This document shows, one piece after another, positions 31,347-40,419 of a DNA stretch of 41,691 bases. The translations under genes and the position numbers were made by a program. The stretch spans positions 1 through 41,691 of the forward strand of contig JAEZCY010000143.1 in assembly GCA_023429845.1 (NCBI GenBank), in the 5' to 3' direction. The stretch's first letter is position 1, and every line of letters starts with the position of its first letter. The notes below the pieces were generated by a model. The model did no database searches. It was not told the DNA's origin and saw nothing but the letters and a program-made list of their open reading frames with translations. The stretch is from Acidobacteriota bacterium. GTDB lineage: Bacteria; Acidobacteriota; Vicinamibacteria; Vicinamibacterales; Vicinamibacteraceae.

Positions 31347-33769
31347 TGCGCGTCGGCCGGATCCTGCGGGACTATACCGAAGCCGGTGCCGTGAATGCTC
31401 AGATCGCACTCTGGGGCTTCGTCGATAAGCACACATTCCTGACCAAGGCCGGGCACGTGGGACTGGTCTACCGGCTTCGCGGCCGGGACGCCGAAGGTCT
31501 GACGCACGACCAACGTCGAGCGTTCTGCCACCAGATGGAGGCGGCGCTTCGGCTGCTCGACGACAGGTGTCGCCTGTATCAGTACGTGCTGAAGACGGAG
31601 GCGCGGTCATTCGACGCGCCGACATGCAGCCGCGCTGTCGCGCAAGAGGCGCTGGCGCGTCGAGCGGACTTCCTGAATGCGCGCCGAGCCGGGCTCTTCA
31701 CGATCGACCACTACCTGGTTCTGGTCTACGAGCCTGCAGCAACGGCATCGACTCGTTCGACGGTCGGCGCTCTTCGAGCGCCGCGCGAGGCGCTACGGAA
31801 CTGGTTGTCGCACGAACGGCGCTGCCGCCTCGTCGAGGCCGAGCTGGACCGCGCCATCGGCACGCTTCACCACAAAGCCAAGGGCGTCGAGGCGCACCTG
31901 GCCGATCTCGGCGTCGATCGTCTCGGCAAGAACGACGCCTTCCTGTTCTTTCGTCGCCTCGTCAACTACGACGTCACCCGGGCGGCCGCGGCATCGCTGA
32001 ACTACGACACGCACCTCGACTACTTCGTCGCGGATTCACCGATTGAGTGTCACCGTGACCACCTGCTCGTCGGTCGTCACGCGGTCAAGGTGTTGACAAT
32101 GAAGGAGCCGCCTTCGCAGACCTTCGCGCACATTCTGGCGGATCTCGTAGCGGTGCCCGGTGCGCTGGTTGCGTGTCTCGAGTGGCAGCGGCTGCCCGCC
32201 GATCGCGTGCGGCGCGACATCCAGTCAAGGCGCCGGCACTTCTTCAACAAGCGCGTCTCGCTCATCAACTACGTGTCGTCCGAAACCCGGCCGGAGGAGA
32301 TGCTGGTCGACGACTCCGCAAGCGCCATGGTCCGGCAGCTGGGTGACGCACTGACGGAGACCGAAGTGCAGGGGCACTTCTTCGGTCTCGCATCCCTCTC
32401 ACTCGTCTTGATCAGCACCGACCTGCGAGGCCTCGACGCGGCGGCGGCCGACGCCATGAAAGTGCTGGCGGCCCACGACGGTGCGGCATTCGAAGAGACC
32501 TACAACCTGCTGAACGCATGGCTGGCGATTGTCCCTGGCAACGGCGCCTGCAATCTGCGCCGCCTGGCTCTCCTCGAGACCAACCTCGCGGACCTGAGCT
32601 TCCTGTTCACGCCGGACAGCGGTGAGCTCGAGAGCCGGCACCTGCAGAAGCCGGCGCTGGTGGCGTTCGAGACGCCCGCGGACGTTCCGTACTGGTTCAA
32701 CCTGCATGTCGACGACGTGGGTCACACGCTTGTGCTCGGAGCCACCGGAAGCGGCAAGAGCTTCCTGCTCAATGTGCTGGTAACCCATCTCCAGCAGTAC
32801 GACCCGGTGACGGTGATCCTCGATCTCGGCCACAGCTATCGCAAGCTGGCTGGCCTGCTCGATGGCGGCTACCTGGAGCTCGGCCTCGGCAGGCAGGACG
32901 TCACGATCAATCCGTTCGACTTGGCGTCCCCAACCGCGGAAGACCTCCACTTCCTCCACGCGCTCACACGGGTGCTTCTTGAGGGCGAGGACGGCTATCG
33001 CCTCAGTGACGCCGAGGATCGCGAAACCTACGAGGCAGTCGAGAACTTGTTCGTGCTCGAGCGGGCGCAGCGGCGTCTCTTCACCTTGGCCAACCTGCTG
33101 CCCAGGGCTCTGGGCGCACGGATGCAGAAGTGGGTGGAAGGCGGGCGCTACGGCACGCTGTTCGACAATCCGCACGACACCCTTCCCATCGAGCGTCTGC
33201 AGGTCTTCGACTTCGAGTCGATGCGCGAGTATCCGTCGCTGCTCGAGCCGCTGCTCTTCTACGTGTTGCATCGGGTCAGTCGGCGCGTCCACGACCCGGC
33301 CGAGGCCGGCGGCCTGAAGGTCTGCGTGATGGACGAGGCGTGGCGCCTGATTCAGCATCCGTCGCTGCGCGCGTACGTGCAGGAGGCGCTGAAGACGTGG
33401 CGGAAGCGGAACGCCGCCGTACTCCTGGCGACCCAGACGATCGACGACTTTGCCTCGGCCGACCTGCTCCGCACTGTTGTCGAGAGCTGCCCGACGCGCC
33501 TGCTGCTGTCGAACCCGTCCCTGGACCGGCACCACTACGCCGAGCTGTTCCAGATGAACCCCATGGAACTGGACCTGCTGGCCGGCCTGACTCCCCGCCA
33601 GCAGATCCTGCTAAAGCGGCCCAACCTGACGAAGGTCCTCACACTCCGCGTGGATCCCAAGAGCTACTGGATCTACACGAACACGCCTGTCGACAACGAG
33701 CGCGTCGCCGCCGTCTTGCGCGAGTGCGGGCTTGCCGCCGGCATCGACCGACTGGCCGCGTCTGCCTGA
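31343..33769 (+). CDS. trbE: VirB4/TrbE conjugative transfer ATPase
   Basis: An 808-aa motor ATPase of the type IV secretion system. The N-terminal CagE/TrbE/VirB region reads up to about residue 440. The motor domain has Walker A LGATGSGKSFLLN (near 470), Walker B with VCVMDEAWRLIQHPS (near 663) and the arginine/Gln region LLATQTIDDFASADLL. It energises pilus assembly and substrate export at the inner membrane. I use the ATG at 31343, overlapping the VirB3 stop; a second ATG follows directly. The longer open frame upstream lies within the VirB3 gene and is not used. Confidence 0.95.
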   Translation: MMRVGRILRDYTEAGAVNAQIALWGFVDKHTFLTKAGHVGLVYRLRGRDAEGLTHDQRRAFCHQMEAALRLLDDRCRLYQYVLKTEARSFDAPTCSRAVAQEALARRADFLNARRAGLFTIDHYLVLVYEPAATASTRSTVGALRAPREALRNWLSHERRCRLVEAELDRAIGTLHHKAKGVEAHLADLGVDRLGKNDAFLFFRRLVNYDVTRAAAASLNYDTHLDYFVADSPIECHRDHLLVGRHAVKVLTMKEPPSQTFAHILADLVAVPGALVACLEWQRLPADRVRRDIQSRRRHFFNKRVSLINYVSSETRPEEMLVDDSASAMVRQLGDALTETEVQGHFFGLASLSLVLISTDLRGLDAAAADAMKVLAAHDGAAFEETYNLLNAWLAIVPGNGACNLRRLALLETNLADLSFLFTPDSGELESRHLQKPALVAFETPADVPYWFNLHVDDVGHTLVLGATGSGKSFLLNVLVTHLQQYDPVTVILDLGHSYRKLAGLLDGGYLELGLGRQDVTINPFDLASPTAEDLHFLHALTRVLLEGEDGYRLSDAEDRETYEAVENLFVLERAQRRLFTLANLLPRALGARMQKWVEGGRYGTLFDNPHDTLPIERLQVFDFESMREYPSLLEPLLFYVLHRVSRRVHDPAEAGGLKVCVMDEAWRLIQHPSLRAYVQEALKTWRKRNAAVLLATQTIDDFASADLLRTVVESCPTRLLLSNPSLDRHHYAELFQMNPMELDLLAGLTPRQQILLKRPNLTKVLTLRVDPKSYWIYTNTPVDNERVAAVLRECGLAAGIDRLAASA

Positions 33770-33784
33770 AGAAGAGGTGTTGAG

Positions 33785-34579
33785 ATGGCTATTCGCTCGT
33801 TGATGGTGACTGTCGTGCTCGCCGCGGTGACCGTGGTCGCCACGGACTCCGTGCTCGCCCAGGTGCCGGGTATCCGAGAGGTCACCGCATCGGATCGGAG
33901 TGTCATTCCCCTCAATACGCGCCTGCGATACACCACCATGATCGTCCTGCCCGACGGAGAGGAGATCCTCGACGTCATCTGCGGCGACCGGGACTTCTGG
34001 GTCATCAGCGCGGTTCAGAACGTGGCCCACGTGAAGCCTGCCAAGGCCAACGCCGAGACGAATCTCAATCTCGTCACGGCCCGCGGGACCATCTACTCGT
34101 TCCTCCTCAGCGAGAAGAGCGCCGCAGCCGTGGCTCAGACGGCTACGGACCTGAAGGTCTATGTCACCGCCGATCCATCTACGCCGGCAGGCCGACAGAA
34201 GTACTTCAGCGCGGCCGAGGTCGAGAGACTGCAGGCGGAGCTGACGGAAGCGCGCGAGGCCGTGATGCAGGCCGAGGTGCGTTCGAGGGAGAGCGTGGCG
34301 TCGGCGAAACAGGAGCTCCCGACGCTGATGCAGTTTCCGTACGCGCCGTTGAAGTACGAGCGGCCGTTCCTCGTCCGCGCCATGTGGCATGACGGGCAGT
34401 TCACATACCTGCATTCCGACGCCGCTGAACTGCCCGCGCTCTACGAACTGAAAGACGGCAAGCCGTCTCTGGTGAACTTCCAGGTCCAGCGTGGCACGTA
34501 CGTCGTGCCCAAGATCCTGGAGCGCGGATACCTCGCCCTGGGCAACGCAAAACTGGCCTTCGAGCTGCGGGAGCGGTAA
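33785..34579 (+). CDS. trbG: TrbG/VirB9-type outer-complex protein
   Basis: 264 residues with a signal peptide (MVTVVLAAVTVVATDSVLAQ), then the VirB9 N-terminal domain (TTMIVLPDGEEILDVICGDRDFW, NVAHVKPAKANAETNLNL) and C-terminal domain (YEKLPFLVRAMWHDGQFT-like region LKYERPFLVRAMWHD, then GTYVVPKILERGYLALG). VirB9 forms the periplasmic/outer-membrane ring with VirB10 and VirB7. GAGGTG precedes the ATG. The next gene, two bases later, is VirB10, its structural partner. Confidence 0.88.
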   Translation: MAIRSLMVTVVLAAVTVVATDSVLAQVPGIREVTASDRSVIPLNTRLRYTTMIVLPDGEEILDVICGDRDFWVISAVQNVAHVKPAKANAETNLNLVTARGTIYSFLLSEKSAAAVAQTATDLKVYVTADPSTPAGRQKYFSAAEVERLQAELTEAREAVMQAEVRSRESVASAKQELPTLMQFPYAPLKYERPFLVRAMWHDGQFTYLHSDAAELPALYELKDGKPSLVNFQVQRGTYVVPKILERGYLALGNAKLAFELRER

Positions 34580-34581
34580 TC

Positions 34582-35841
34582 ATGGCCGAGCAGCTCGAGA
34601 CCTCGGGTACGGCGCCTGTCGTTGATCGCCGGCCAGTGCCCCGTGGCGTCCTGCCAAAGGGCGTCCAGACCTGGTTGATGGTTGCCCTCGCGATCGGGAT
34701 GCTCGGAATCATCTTTCTCACGGGGCAGCCAGACGGACCGGCCGCACCTCGCCAGGCCACCCAGCCCGCCGCGGCGCCGTCGGCAGACCGCGTGCGCGAC
34801 TACCAGGAGCGGCTCCGTCTTCTCGACGAACAGGCGGCGCGCGAACTGCGGCAGGCCGCTCTCGACGCGCAGTCGGTACCGATGCCCACAGCGCCGGAAG
34901 ACGTAGGTCCGCCGCCCGTGGATCCGCTGGTCGCGGAGCGCCAGCGCCGCGACTACGAAAGCCTTTTCGCGAGCAACGTCGTGTTGAGCCGTCGCCCCGA
35001 TGGGCAGCAGCCGGACGCGGGCCAGCGTGTGATGCCAGGAAACGGAGAGCCTCGGCTCGCCGCACAAGAGCCGTCGATCGATGAGATTGCCGATGCGGTC
35101 GTGCGGGCGACGGGTCGGACAGCAGGCGCGGTCGCCCCGGTGGCCGGGCCCCCGGTTGCCCTGGGATCGATTACGACCGCGAACGCGCAAGGCGACCAGC
35201 CGAGTCCCCAGCCGACTCCGCGGATCAGTGCAGTCGGTCCCTTGCACCGCGTGCTGGAAGGCACGGTGATCGATGCCGTGCTGACGAACCGCCTCGACGG
35301 CGCGGCGGCTGCGCCGGTGAACTGTCTCGTCACGAACCCCGTGTACTCCCACAGCGGACAGCACGTGCTGATACCTGCTGGCGCACGCGTGCTCGGCGAG
35401 ACGCGGCCGGTCCAGACGCTGGGGCAGACTCGGCTGGCCGTCGCATTCCACCGTCTGCTGATGCCCGACGGAAGCACAGTGCCGCTCGACCAGTTCAAGG
35501 GCCTGAACCAGATCGGCGACTCCGGCCTCAGGGATCGCGTCAACCATCACTTTATGTCCACGTTTGGTGCGGCCGCCGCCATCGGACTCGTGAGCGGCCT
35601 CTCGCAGTGGCTGGGCAACGCCGCGTTCGGCATCGGCGACGGCGATCGGACGGTCGTGATCGCCGGGAGCGCGGCCGATGCGACGGCCCAGGCCAGTGCT
35701 CAGGTCATGAGTCGGTTCTTGAACCGCCTGCCGACCATCACGATCCGGGAGGGGCATCGGGTGAAGGTCTACATCACGAGCGACCTCGACCTGCCGGAGT
35801 GGCGTTCGGTGTCTCAGGTCGGCCGGTTGCAGCGGAGGTGA
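34582..35841 (+). CDS. trbI: TrbI/VirB10-type scaffold protein
   Basis: A 419-aa protein: short cytoplasmic N-terminus, one transmembrane helix (about residues 30-50, TWLMVALAIGMLGIIFL), a long Pro/Ala/Gln-rich periplasmic linker (about 55-220) and the C-terminal TrbI beta-barrel domain (EGTVIDAVLTNRLDGAAAAP, YSHSGQHVLIPAGARVLGE, REGHRVKVYITSDLDLPEW). VirB10 spans both membranes and couples ATPase activity to channel opening. It lies between VirB9 and two TrbJ-like genes. Confidence 0.92.
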   Translation: MAEQLETSGTAPVVDRRPVPRGVLPKGVQTWLMVALAIGMLGIIFLTGQPDGPAAPRQATQPAAAPSADRVRDYQERLRLLDEQAARELRQAALDAQSVPMPTAPEDVGPPPVDPLVAERQRRDYESLFASNVVLSRRPDGQQPDAGQRVMPGNGEPRLAAQEPSIDEIADAVVRATGRTAGAVAPVAGPPVALGSITTANAQGDQPSPQPTPRISAVGPLHRVLEGTVIDAVLTNRLDGAAAAPVNCLVTNPVYSHSGQHVLIPAGARVLGETRPVQTLGQTRLAVAFHRLLMPDGSTVPLDQFKGLNQIGDSGLRDRVNHHFMSTFGAAAAIGLVSGLSQWLGNAAFGIGDGDRTVVIAGSAADATAQASAQVMSRFLNRLPTITIREGHRVKVYITSDLDLPEWRSVSQVGRLQRR

Positions 35842-35844
35842 GCC

Positions 35845-36621
35845 ATGGTCAGACGAGCTGTCGTCGTCGCGTTGTTCCTGGCCCTCGCGGTCACGCCCAC
35901 GCACGCGCAATGGGCTGTGTTCGACCCAGCCAACTTCGCGCAGACGGTCCTCATCGCGCAGCGCACGCAGCGGCAGTACGAGGAGCTATTGGCGCAGTAT
36001 CGGACGATCCTCCGAATGGCAGAAGGGCTTGGCAGCCTGGAGTCCTATCGGATCCCGTCGATCGGCGTCACTCGTCACGATCCGGGACGGTGGACCTACG
36101 GCCGGGCGTGGCTGCAGGGGCTGAACAGCGGCGATGCCACAGGCGCTGCCTATTGGGCCACCACGCTGCCCTTGGAGCGGCCGTCCGTACTGCCTCCGCG
36201 TTTGACCGCCGCTGCCCGCCGGGCCCTCGAGCGACAGTACGCCACCATCGAGGTCACTGACTCGGTCGCCATGATGGGCGGCCACCAGGTCGGGGCGCTG
36301 CGGGGCTACCACGGTCAACTGCAACGCGCGGTGCAGGACCTCGAGAGCGATGTCCTCAACGGTCTGGAGCGCTATCACGAGATGACGGCGATCCTCGACA
36401 AGGTTGCCGCGGCGGAGCTCCTGGGCCGCAGGCAGGACATGGCAGCCAACCAGCTCTTGTCGCACGCCCTGGAACAGATGCTCGCACGCAGCAAACGCCT
36501 TCGGGACACCGAGGCGGCGACGATGAACATGCAGCTTGTGACCTGGCGCGACGGCCGGGCCGCCAACGACGCGCTCGTGCGCGGGACGGGGGACGCCCTG
36601 CGCACCTGGCGCCAGCCGTAG
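35845..36621 (+). CDS. trbJ: TrbJ/VirB5-like protein, first copy
   Basis: 258 residues: signal peptide ending THAQ, mature start WAVFDPANFAQTVLIAQRTQRQYEELLAQY, then a mostly helical body and the ending MNMQLVTWRDGRAANDA...GDALRTWRQP. This is the pattern of TrbJ, the VirB5-like minor pilus subunit of Trb systems (WxVxDPxNxxQ motif). GGAGGTG precedes the ATG. The following gene encodes a paralogue with the same signal-peptide ending (HAQW) and same C-terminus, so this is one half of a tandem duplication. Confidence 0.78.
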   Translation: MVRRAVVVALFLALAVTPTHAQWAVFDPANFAQTVLIAQRTQRQYEELLAQYRTILRMAEGLGSLESYRIPSIGVTRHDPGRWTYGRAWLQGLNSGDATGAAYWATTLPLERPSVLPPRLTAAARRALERQYATIEVTDSVAMMGGHQVGALRGYHGQLQRAVQDLESDVLNGLERYHEMTAILDKVAAAELLGRRQDMAANQLLSHALEQMLARSKRLRDTEAATMNMQLVTWRDGRAANDALVRGTGDALRTWRQP

Positions 36622-36630
36622 GAGGACGTC

Positions 36631-37419
36631 ATGCGAAAGATCCTGCTGACCTCGGCAATCTTGCTTGGGACCGCGGCGCCAGGGCACGCCCAGTGGGTCG
36701 TTTACGACTCGGCCGTCACCTATCGGAATACCGTCACGGCCGCTCTGAAGGAGGTTCTCATCCGCCTGCAACAGCAGCAGCACAGCGAACTGCGACGGAT
36801 GGCGCATCGACTCAGCATGTTCACCACGCTCGCGAAGTTCCGCGTGCCGGATCCCCCGCGCTGGCGGACCCACGATTTCGAGGGCCCGGCGTTCCTGTTC
36901 GCACGCGACTACCACGCGGCCCTGAACTACGGCGATGGGTCAGGCCGAGCCTATCTTGGGATCAGCCATCCGCTCATCGATCCGACGTCGGGCATCGGCC
37001 GGCTGCCCGCAGTCGCCAGACGGGTACTGTCGAGCCACCTGGCGACGCTCGACTTGAGCGATGCCGCCGTCATCGCCGCCACGCACGACACCGGCCAGTT
37101 GCGATACAACGGTCGGAGGGAACTGGCCGCCATCGATGGACTTGACCGCGACGTCACGAACGACTCGCTGGAGCAGAGCACGACGGCCATTCTCGACAAG
37201 ATCAGCGGGGCCGGGCTCATTGCCGCCCGCCAGCGCCAGGCGCGGATCCAGTTGCTCGACGGGCTAGTCGAGCAACTCCTGGTCGAGAGCAAGCGAACGC
37301 GGGACACCGAGACCGCGGCCATGAACATGCAGCTGGTCGCGTGGCGGGATCGCGCGGCCGTGAACCAGGCATTCGTCGCTGGCGCCGGCGATGCCCTCCG
37401 GACCTGGCGTCAGCCGTAG
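36631..37419 (+). CDS. TrbJ/VirB5-like protein, second copy
   Basis: 262 residues, paralogous to the preceding protein. Shared features are the signal peptide ending HAQW, the VYDSAVTYRNTV region replacing the DPxN motif, a central helical region with TTAILDKISGAGLIAARQ, and a C-terminus with KRTRDTETAAMNMQLVAWRD and GDALRTWRQP. The C-terminal 45 residues are closest between the copies; the N-terminal halves have diverged strongly. Both genes keep good ribosome-binding sites (AGGAGG here), so both are probably made. Two pilus-tip or adhesin-like variants would be one explanation. Confidence 0.72.
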   Translation: MRKILLTSAILLGTAAPGHAQWVVYDSAVTYRNTVTAALKEVLIRLQQQQHSELRRMAHRLSMFTTLAKFRVPDPPRWRTHDFEGPAFLFARDYHAALNYGDGSGRAYLGISHPLIDPTSGIGRLPAVARRVLSSHLATLDLSDAAVIAATHDTGQLRYNGRRELAAIDGLDRDVTNDSLEQSTTAILDKISGAGLIAARQRQARIQLLDGLVEQLLVESKRTRDTETAAMNMQLVAWRDRAAVNQAFVAGAGDALRTWRQP

Positions 37420-37437
37420 CAGAGACGGGAGCGGGCC

Positions 37438-38292
37438 ATGCCGACGCAGCCGTCGCTCAATCTGATTCCTACGATCCAACAGGCGATCATGAGCCTGTTG
37501 CTGACGTATGAGCCGGTGTTCATCCAGTTCGGTTACACGCTCTTCGTCGCCTTCGCGACCATCCTGATCGCCTGGAACGGGATTCGGATGATGTTCAGTC
37601 GCGACGGGCTGGGCGACCAGATGTTCGACTTCGCCAAGCTGCTCCTGTTCATCTCCTTCGGCTATGCCTTGATCGCGTTCTACGAGAGCCCGCTACCCGG
37701 TATCGGCGTGTCGTTCAGCAACCTGATCACGGACCAGGCTGGCTACTTCCAGTCCGTGCTCGAGGCTCGAGCGTTCGACAACATCTACCGCCATTTCGAC
37801 GAGCTGTCGGAGCACTTCATGCAGCCCGACCCGTGGTCCATTCTCGCGAACCTGATCTACTGGACGGTCCTGCTGCTAATCGCCTTCGCGAAGGCCGTCT
37901 CCCTGGCCGTGATCGCGTTCGGGCTCATCGCCACAGCGGTCTGCGGCCTGCTGGGGCCGATCTTCGTGCCCTTCTTCATCGTCCCCAAGTTGGACTGGCT
38001 GTTCTGGGGCTGGCTGCGCTCCTTCATCCAATATTCGTTCGTGCCCGTCGTGGCGATTGCGTTCCTCATGATCTTCGAGCAGTTCGTCTTCCGATACGTG
38101 ACGACCCTGCCGCCCATGATCACGCAGGCCGAGTACGGTGTGTATGCCCTGCAAGCATTCGCCGTCGTCGCGACGTTCTGCCTGGGCATCCTGCAGGTGC
38201 CATCACTGACGCAGTCGATCTTCTCGGGCTCGAGCGGCGAGAGCGTGGTGACCAACCGTCTCAACGTAGGGCGGCTGCTCACCCGCCGGTAG
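37438..38292 (+). CDS. trbL: TrbL/VirB6-type polytopic membrane protein
   Basis: 284 residues with about six transmembrane helices, including LFVAFATILIAWNGIRMMF, LLLFISFGYALIAFY, LIYWTVLLLIAFAKAVSLAVIAFGLIATAVCGLLG and a C-terminal helix near AFAVVATFCLGIL. The TrbL/VirB6 family forms the inner-membrane part of the channel. A long periplasmic or cytoplasmic loop with FSNLITDQAGYFQSVLEARAFD follows helix 3. It lacks the long C-terminal extension of some TrbL proteins. Position after TrbJ matches the IncP order J-(K)-L. Confidence 0.82.
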   Translation: MPTQPSLNLIPTIQQAIMSLLLTYEPVFIQFGYTLFVAFATILIAWNGIRMMFSRDGLGDQMFDFAKLLLFISFGYALIAFYESPLPGIGVSFSNLITDQAGYFQSVLEARAFDNIYRHFDELSEHFMQPDPWSILANLIYWTVLLLIAFAKAVSLAVIAFGLIATAVCGLLGPIFVPFFIVPKLDWLFWGWLRSFIQYSFVPVVAIAFLMIFEQFVFRYVTTLPPMITQAEYGVYALQAFAVVATFCLGILQVPSLTQSIFSGSSGESVVTNRLNVGRLLTRR

Positions 38293-38301
38293 GAGGTTCA
38301 G

Positions 38302-38469
38302 ATGGGTAACCGATTCACGACGATCCGTCGCCACGACGGCGAGCCTGCGCCAGGCCTCGACCTGTCGCGCGTCATCGTCGTCGGATTCCTGATTGCTGCC
38401 GCACTCGGGCTCATGACCGGCATCGGCTGGATGGGCTGCCACCTGGTTCGGTCGCAGTTCGGGAGCTAG
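38302..38469 (+). CDS. 55-aa single-TM membrane peptide
   Basis: A small gene with AGGAGG five bases ahead of its ATG. The product starts MGNRFTTIRRHDGEPAPG, then has one transmembrane helix (about residues 23-44, VIVVGFLIAAALGLMTGIGWMG) and a short tail CHLVRSQFGS with one Cys. It sits 9 bases after trbL and 16 before trbF in the same operon. It may be a VirB7-like or entry-exclusion-like accessory subunit, but there is no signal-peptidase II lipobox in the expected position, so I leave its role open. Confidence 0.65.
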   Translation: MGNRFTTIRRHDGEPAPGLDLSRVIVVGFLIAAALGLMTGIGWMGCHLVRSQFGS

Positions 38470-38485
38470 GAACGAGGGCAGGGCG

Positions 38486-39187
38486 ATGCGCGCACCCGTC
38501 GGCGATGTGAACCCCAAGACGCTGGAGAACGCCAAACGCCAGTTCGTCGAGGTCTACGGCTCGGCGCTCGTGCTGAATACCTACCTGAAGATTGCGCTGG
38601 TGCTGGTGTCACTCGTCGCCCTTGGCCTGATCGGCTTGAACGTCTACACGGCAGGACGGTACGCGGACGTGCGGCCGCTGGTGGTTCGCATCGACGAAGT
38701 GGGGCGCGCGGAGGCGGTGGCCTACGACGCGTCCCGCTATCAGCCACAGCCGCCCGAGCTTCGCTACTTCCTGACCCAGTTCATCGTGAAGCACTTCGGG
38801 CGCATCCGGGCCACCGTCCAGCGTGAGTACCCAGACTCGCTGCTGTTTCTGGAACCTGCACTTGCCGACGCGACCATCGCGCAGAACGACCGGAACCGTG
38901 CCATCGAGACGTTCGTGACGAACCCGTCCGCTGATGAGATCGAGATCGTTGTGCAGAACGTCAGCCTGAGCGAGCTCACGACCACTCCGTTCAAGGCAGC
39001 GATCAACTTCCAGAAGGTGTTTTACAGCCCAGGGACAAGGCACGAGCGCGCACGGGAGACATATGTCGCACAGGTCGACTTCGCGCTCCGAGACCATGTG
39101 CCAAACGCCTTTGTTCGGGTGAATCCCCTGGGCCTCCAGGTGTCCTACTTCCGCGTCGACCAGGCGTTCGAGGAGGCCGCTCGATGA
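38486..39187 (+). CDS. trbF: TrbF/VirB8-type inner-membrane protein
   Basis: 233 residues: a short cytoplasmic N-terminus (NPKTLENAKRQFVEVYGSALVLN, typical TrbF), one transmembrane helix (about 33-52, IALVLVSLVALGLIGLNVYT), and a periplasmic NTF2-like VirB8 domain ending VRVNPLGLQVSYFRVDQAF. VirB8 nucleates assembly of the channel. In IncP plasmids trbF follows trbE; here it is displaced to after trbL. It overlaps the next gene by ATGA. Confidence 0.88.
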   Translation: MRAPVGDVNPKTLENAKRQFVEVYGSALVLNTYLKIALVLVSLVALGLIGLNVYTAGRYADVRPLVVRIDEVGRAEAVAYDASRYQPQPPELRYFLTQFIVKHFGRIRATVQREYPDSLLFLEPALADATIAQNDRNRAIETFVTNPSADEIEIVVQNVSLSELTTTPFKAAINFQKVFYSPGTRHERARETYVAQVDFALRDHVPNAFVRVNPLGLQVSYFRVDQAFEEAAR

Positions 39188-39474
39188 TCGCGAACGCAGC
39201 CTTCCTGGCCGGCGTCAGTGTCTTCCTTCTCCTCGCCTGGTTGGCTGGCGAACTCGTTTTCCTGTCGCCGTACAAGGCCACGTTGTTCCGGAACCACGGC
39301 TGGTTCCTGGGCGGCGTGGCGCTCGTCGTGTTCTTCAACCTGTGCGCCCTGTACTACAGCGTGGCGCGGTGGCTATTCCTTCGAGACTCCGGCCGCAAAC
39401 TCCTTCACCTGGACCGGCAACTGGGCACGTCTGACGCCGCCCTCGACGACTTCGGGCCCCATCTGGATGTGTGA
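39184..39474 (+). CDS. Small two-TM protein of the conjugation operon
   Basis: 96 residues with two transmembrane helices (AAFLAGVSVFLLLAWLAGEL and GWFLGGVALVVFFNLCALYY) and a charged C-terminal tail of 30 residues. No family recognised. ATG overlaps the trbF stop, so it is translated with it. It is a likely accessory inner-membrane component of this secretion system. Confidence 0.7.
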   Translation: MIANAAFLAGVSVFLLLAWLAGELVFLSPYKATLFRNHGWFLGGVALVVFFNLCALYYSVARWLFLRDSGRKLLHLDRQLGTSDAALDDFGPHLDV

Positions 39475-39486
39475 AGGAGTGATCGT

Positions 39487-40419
39487 ATGCATCGAGACAT
39501 GGATCCCAGGGAGGTGGAGCGGGATCGACCGGAGATGCTCCGTGGAGGGCGCGGTGGTTCAGACCACGAGCGTTCAATCGAACCGGGCGCGTCGAGAGAG
39601 CCGCTCACCCGAGAGCTGAACCTGCCACGAGGACGGACGCGGGAGCCCGTGCAGTCCCGGGAGTGGGAGGGTGAGCTGCGCGGTTCCGAAGTGCGCGTGC
39701 TCGCCACGGCGGGTGCATTCCGCGTCGTGCCGCTGGACGAACTGCGCCGCCCGCAGGACCGTCCGCATGTGCATCGAAAGGACGTCGAGAGGCTGCGCGC
39801 CGAAGGCCTCGTGCGGACGACACCGTACATCGTCGGGCGACGCCATACGACCTTGGTGACGTTGACAGAACGCGGCCGGAGCGTTCTCGAGAGTTCACGC
39901 CGAGAGCGTGGAGACGAGGCTCGTCAGTCGTTCTATGCCGGCGTGAGTAAGCCGCGTGAACTGGCGCACGACACTCGTCTTTACGCGGCCTACCGGGAGA
40001 CGTGCCGGCGGCTGGACGAGCGGGGCCTGCGGGTCGAGCGCGTAGTGCTCGAAGAAGAACTCAAGCGGGAATATCAGCGGTTCCTGCAGGAACCCAATCG
40101 CGGGCGTGGCGACAGCTCTGGTAGGCCCGGCCGGACGGCCGAGGAAGTGGCCCGGTGGGCTCACGATCATGAGCTGCCGATGGTCGACGACCACGTGCAG
40201 TTCCCGGACCTGCGCATCGAGTGTGAGCGGGAGGACGGAGGCCGCGAGATCGAAGACGTCGAGGTCGTCACACCGCACTACCGCGGCGCCCATGCCGCGG
40301 CCAAGGTGAGCGCCGGGTTCACCCGCTACGGTGCGGTCAGCGCGAGAGTCGGAGGCTCCTCCGGCCGCGGGCGCGGACGAGCGCGTGACGTGCGCCTGGC
40401 CGAGGAGATGCTGTCGTGA
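39487..40419 (+). CDS. DNA-processing-type protein with winged-helix and nuclease-like C-terminus
   Basis: A 310-aa soluble protein, not of a family I can name. The first 60 residues are charged, Arg/Glu-rich and low complexity. Residues 75-140 look like a winged helix (HRKDVERLRAEGLVRTTPYI, then TTLVTLTERGRSVLE). The C-terminal part (about 225-290) has FPDLRIECEREDGGREIEDVEVV followed by Lys in AAKVSAGFTRY, resembling the PD-(D/E)xK-like layout of replication-relaxation family proteins found on mobile elements. The tail is Gly/Arg-rich. GGAGTGAT precedes the ATG. It follows the secretion genes and overlaps the next gene by GTGA, so a role in processing or regulating the element's DNA is plausible. 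Confidence 0.6.
   Translation: MHRDMDPREVERDRPEMLRGGRGGSDHERSIEPGASREPLTRELNLPRGRTREPVQSREWEGELRGSEVRVLATAGAFRVVPLDELRRPQDRPHVHRKDVERLRAEGLVRTTPYIVGRRHTTLVTLTERGRSVLESSRRERGDEARQSFYAGVSKPRELAHDTRLYAAYRETCRRLDERGLRVERVVLEEELKREYQRFLQEPNRGRGDSSGRPGRTAEEVARWAHDHELPMVDDHVQFPDLRIECEREDGGREIEDVEVVTPHYRGAHAAAKVSAGFTRYGAVSARVGGSSGRGRGRARDVRLAEEMLS

Noticed and set aside
32399..33535. 378-aa minus-strand open frame inside trbE
   Set aside because: Antisense to the VirB4 ATPase domain with intact Walker motifs on the other strand.
34441..35910. 489-aa minus-strand open frame across trbG and trbI
   Set aside because: Antisense to well-supported secretion genes; no recognisable motif.
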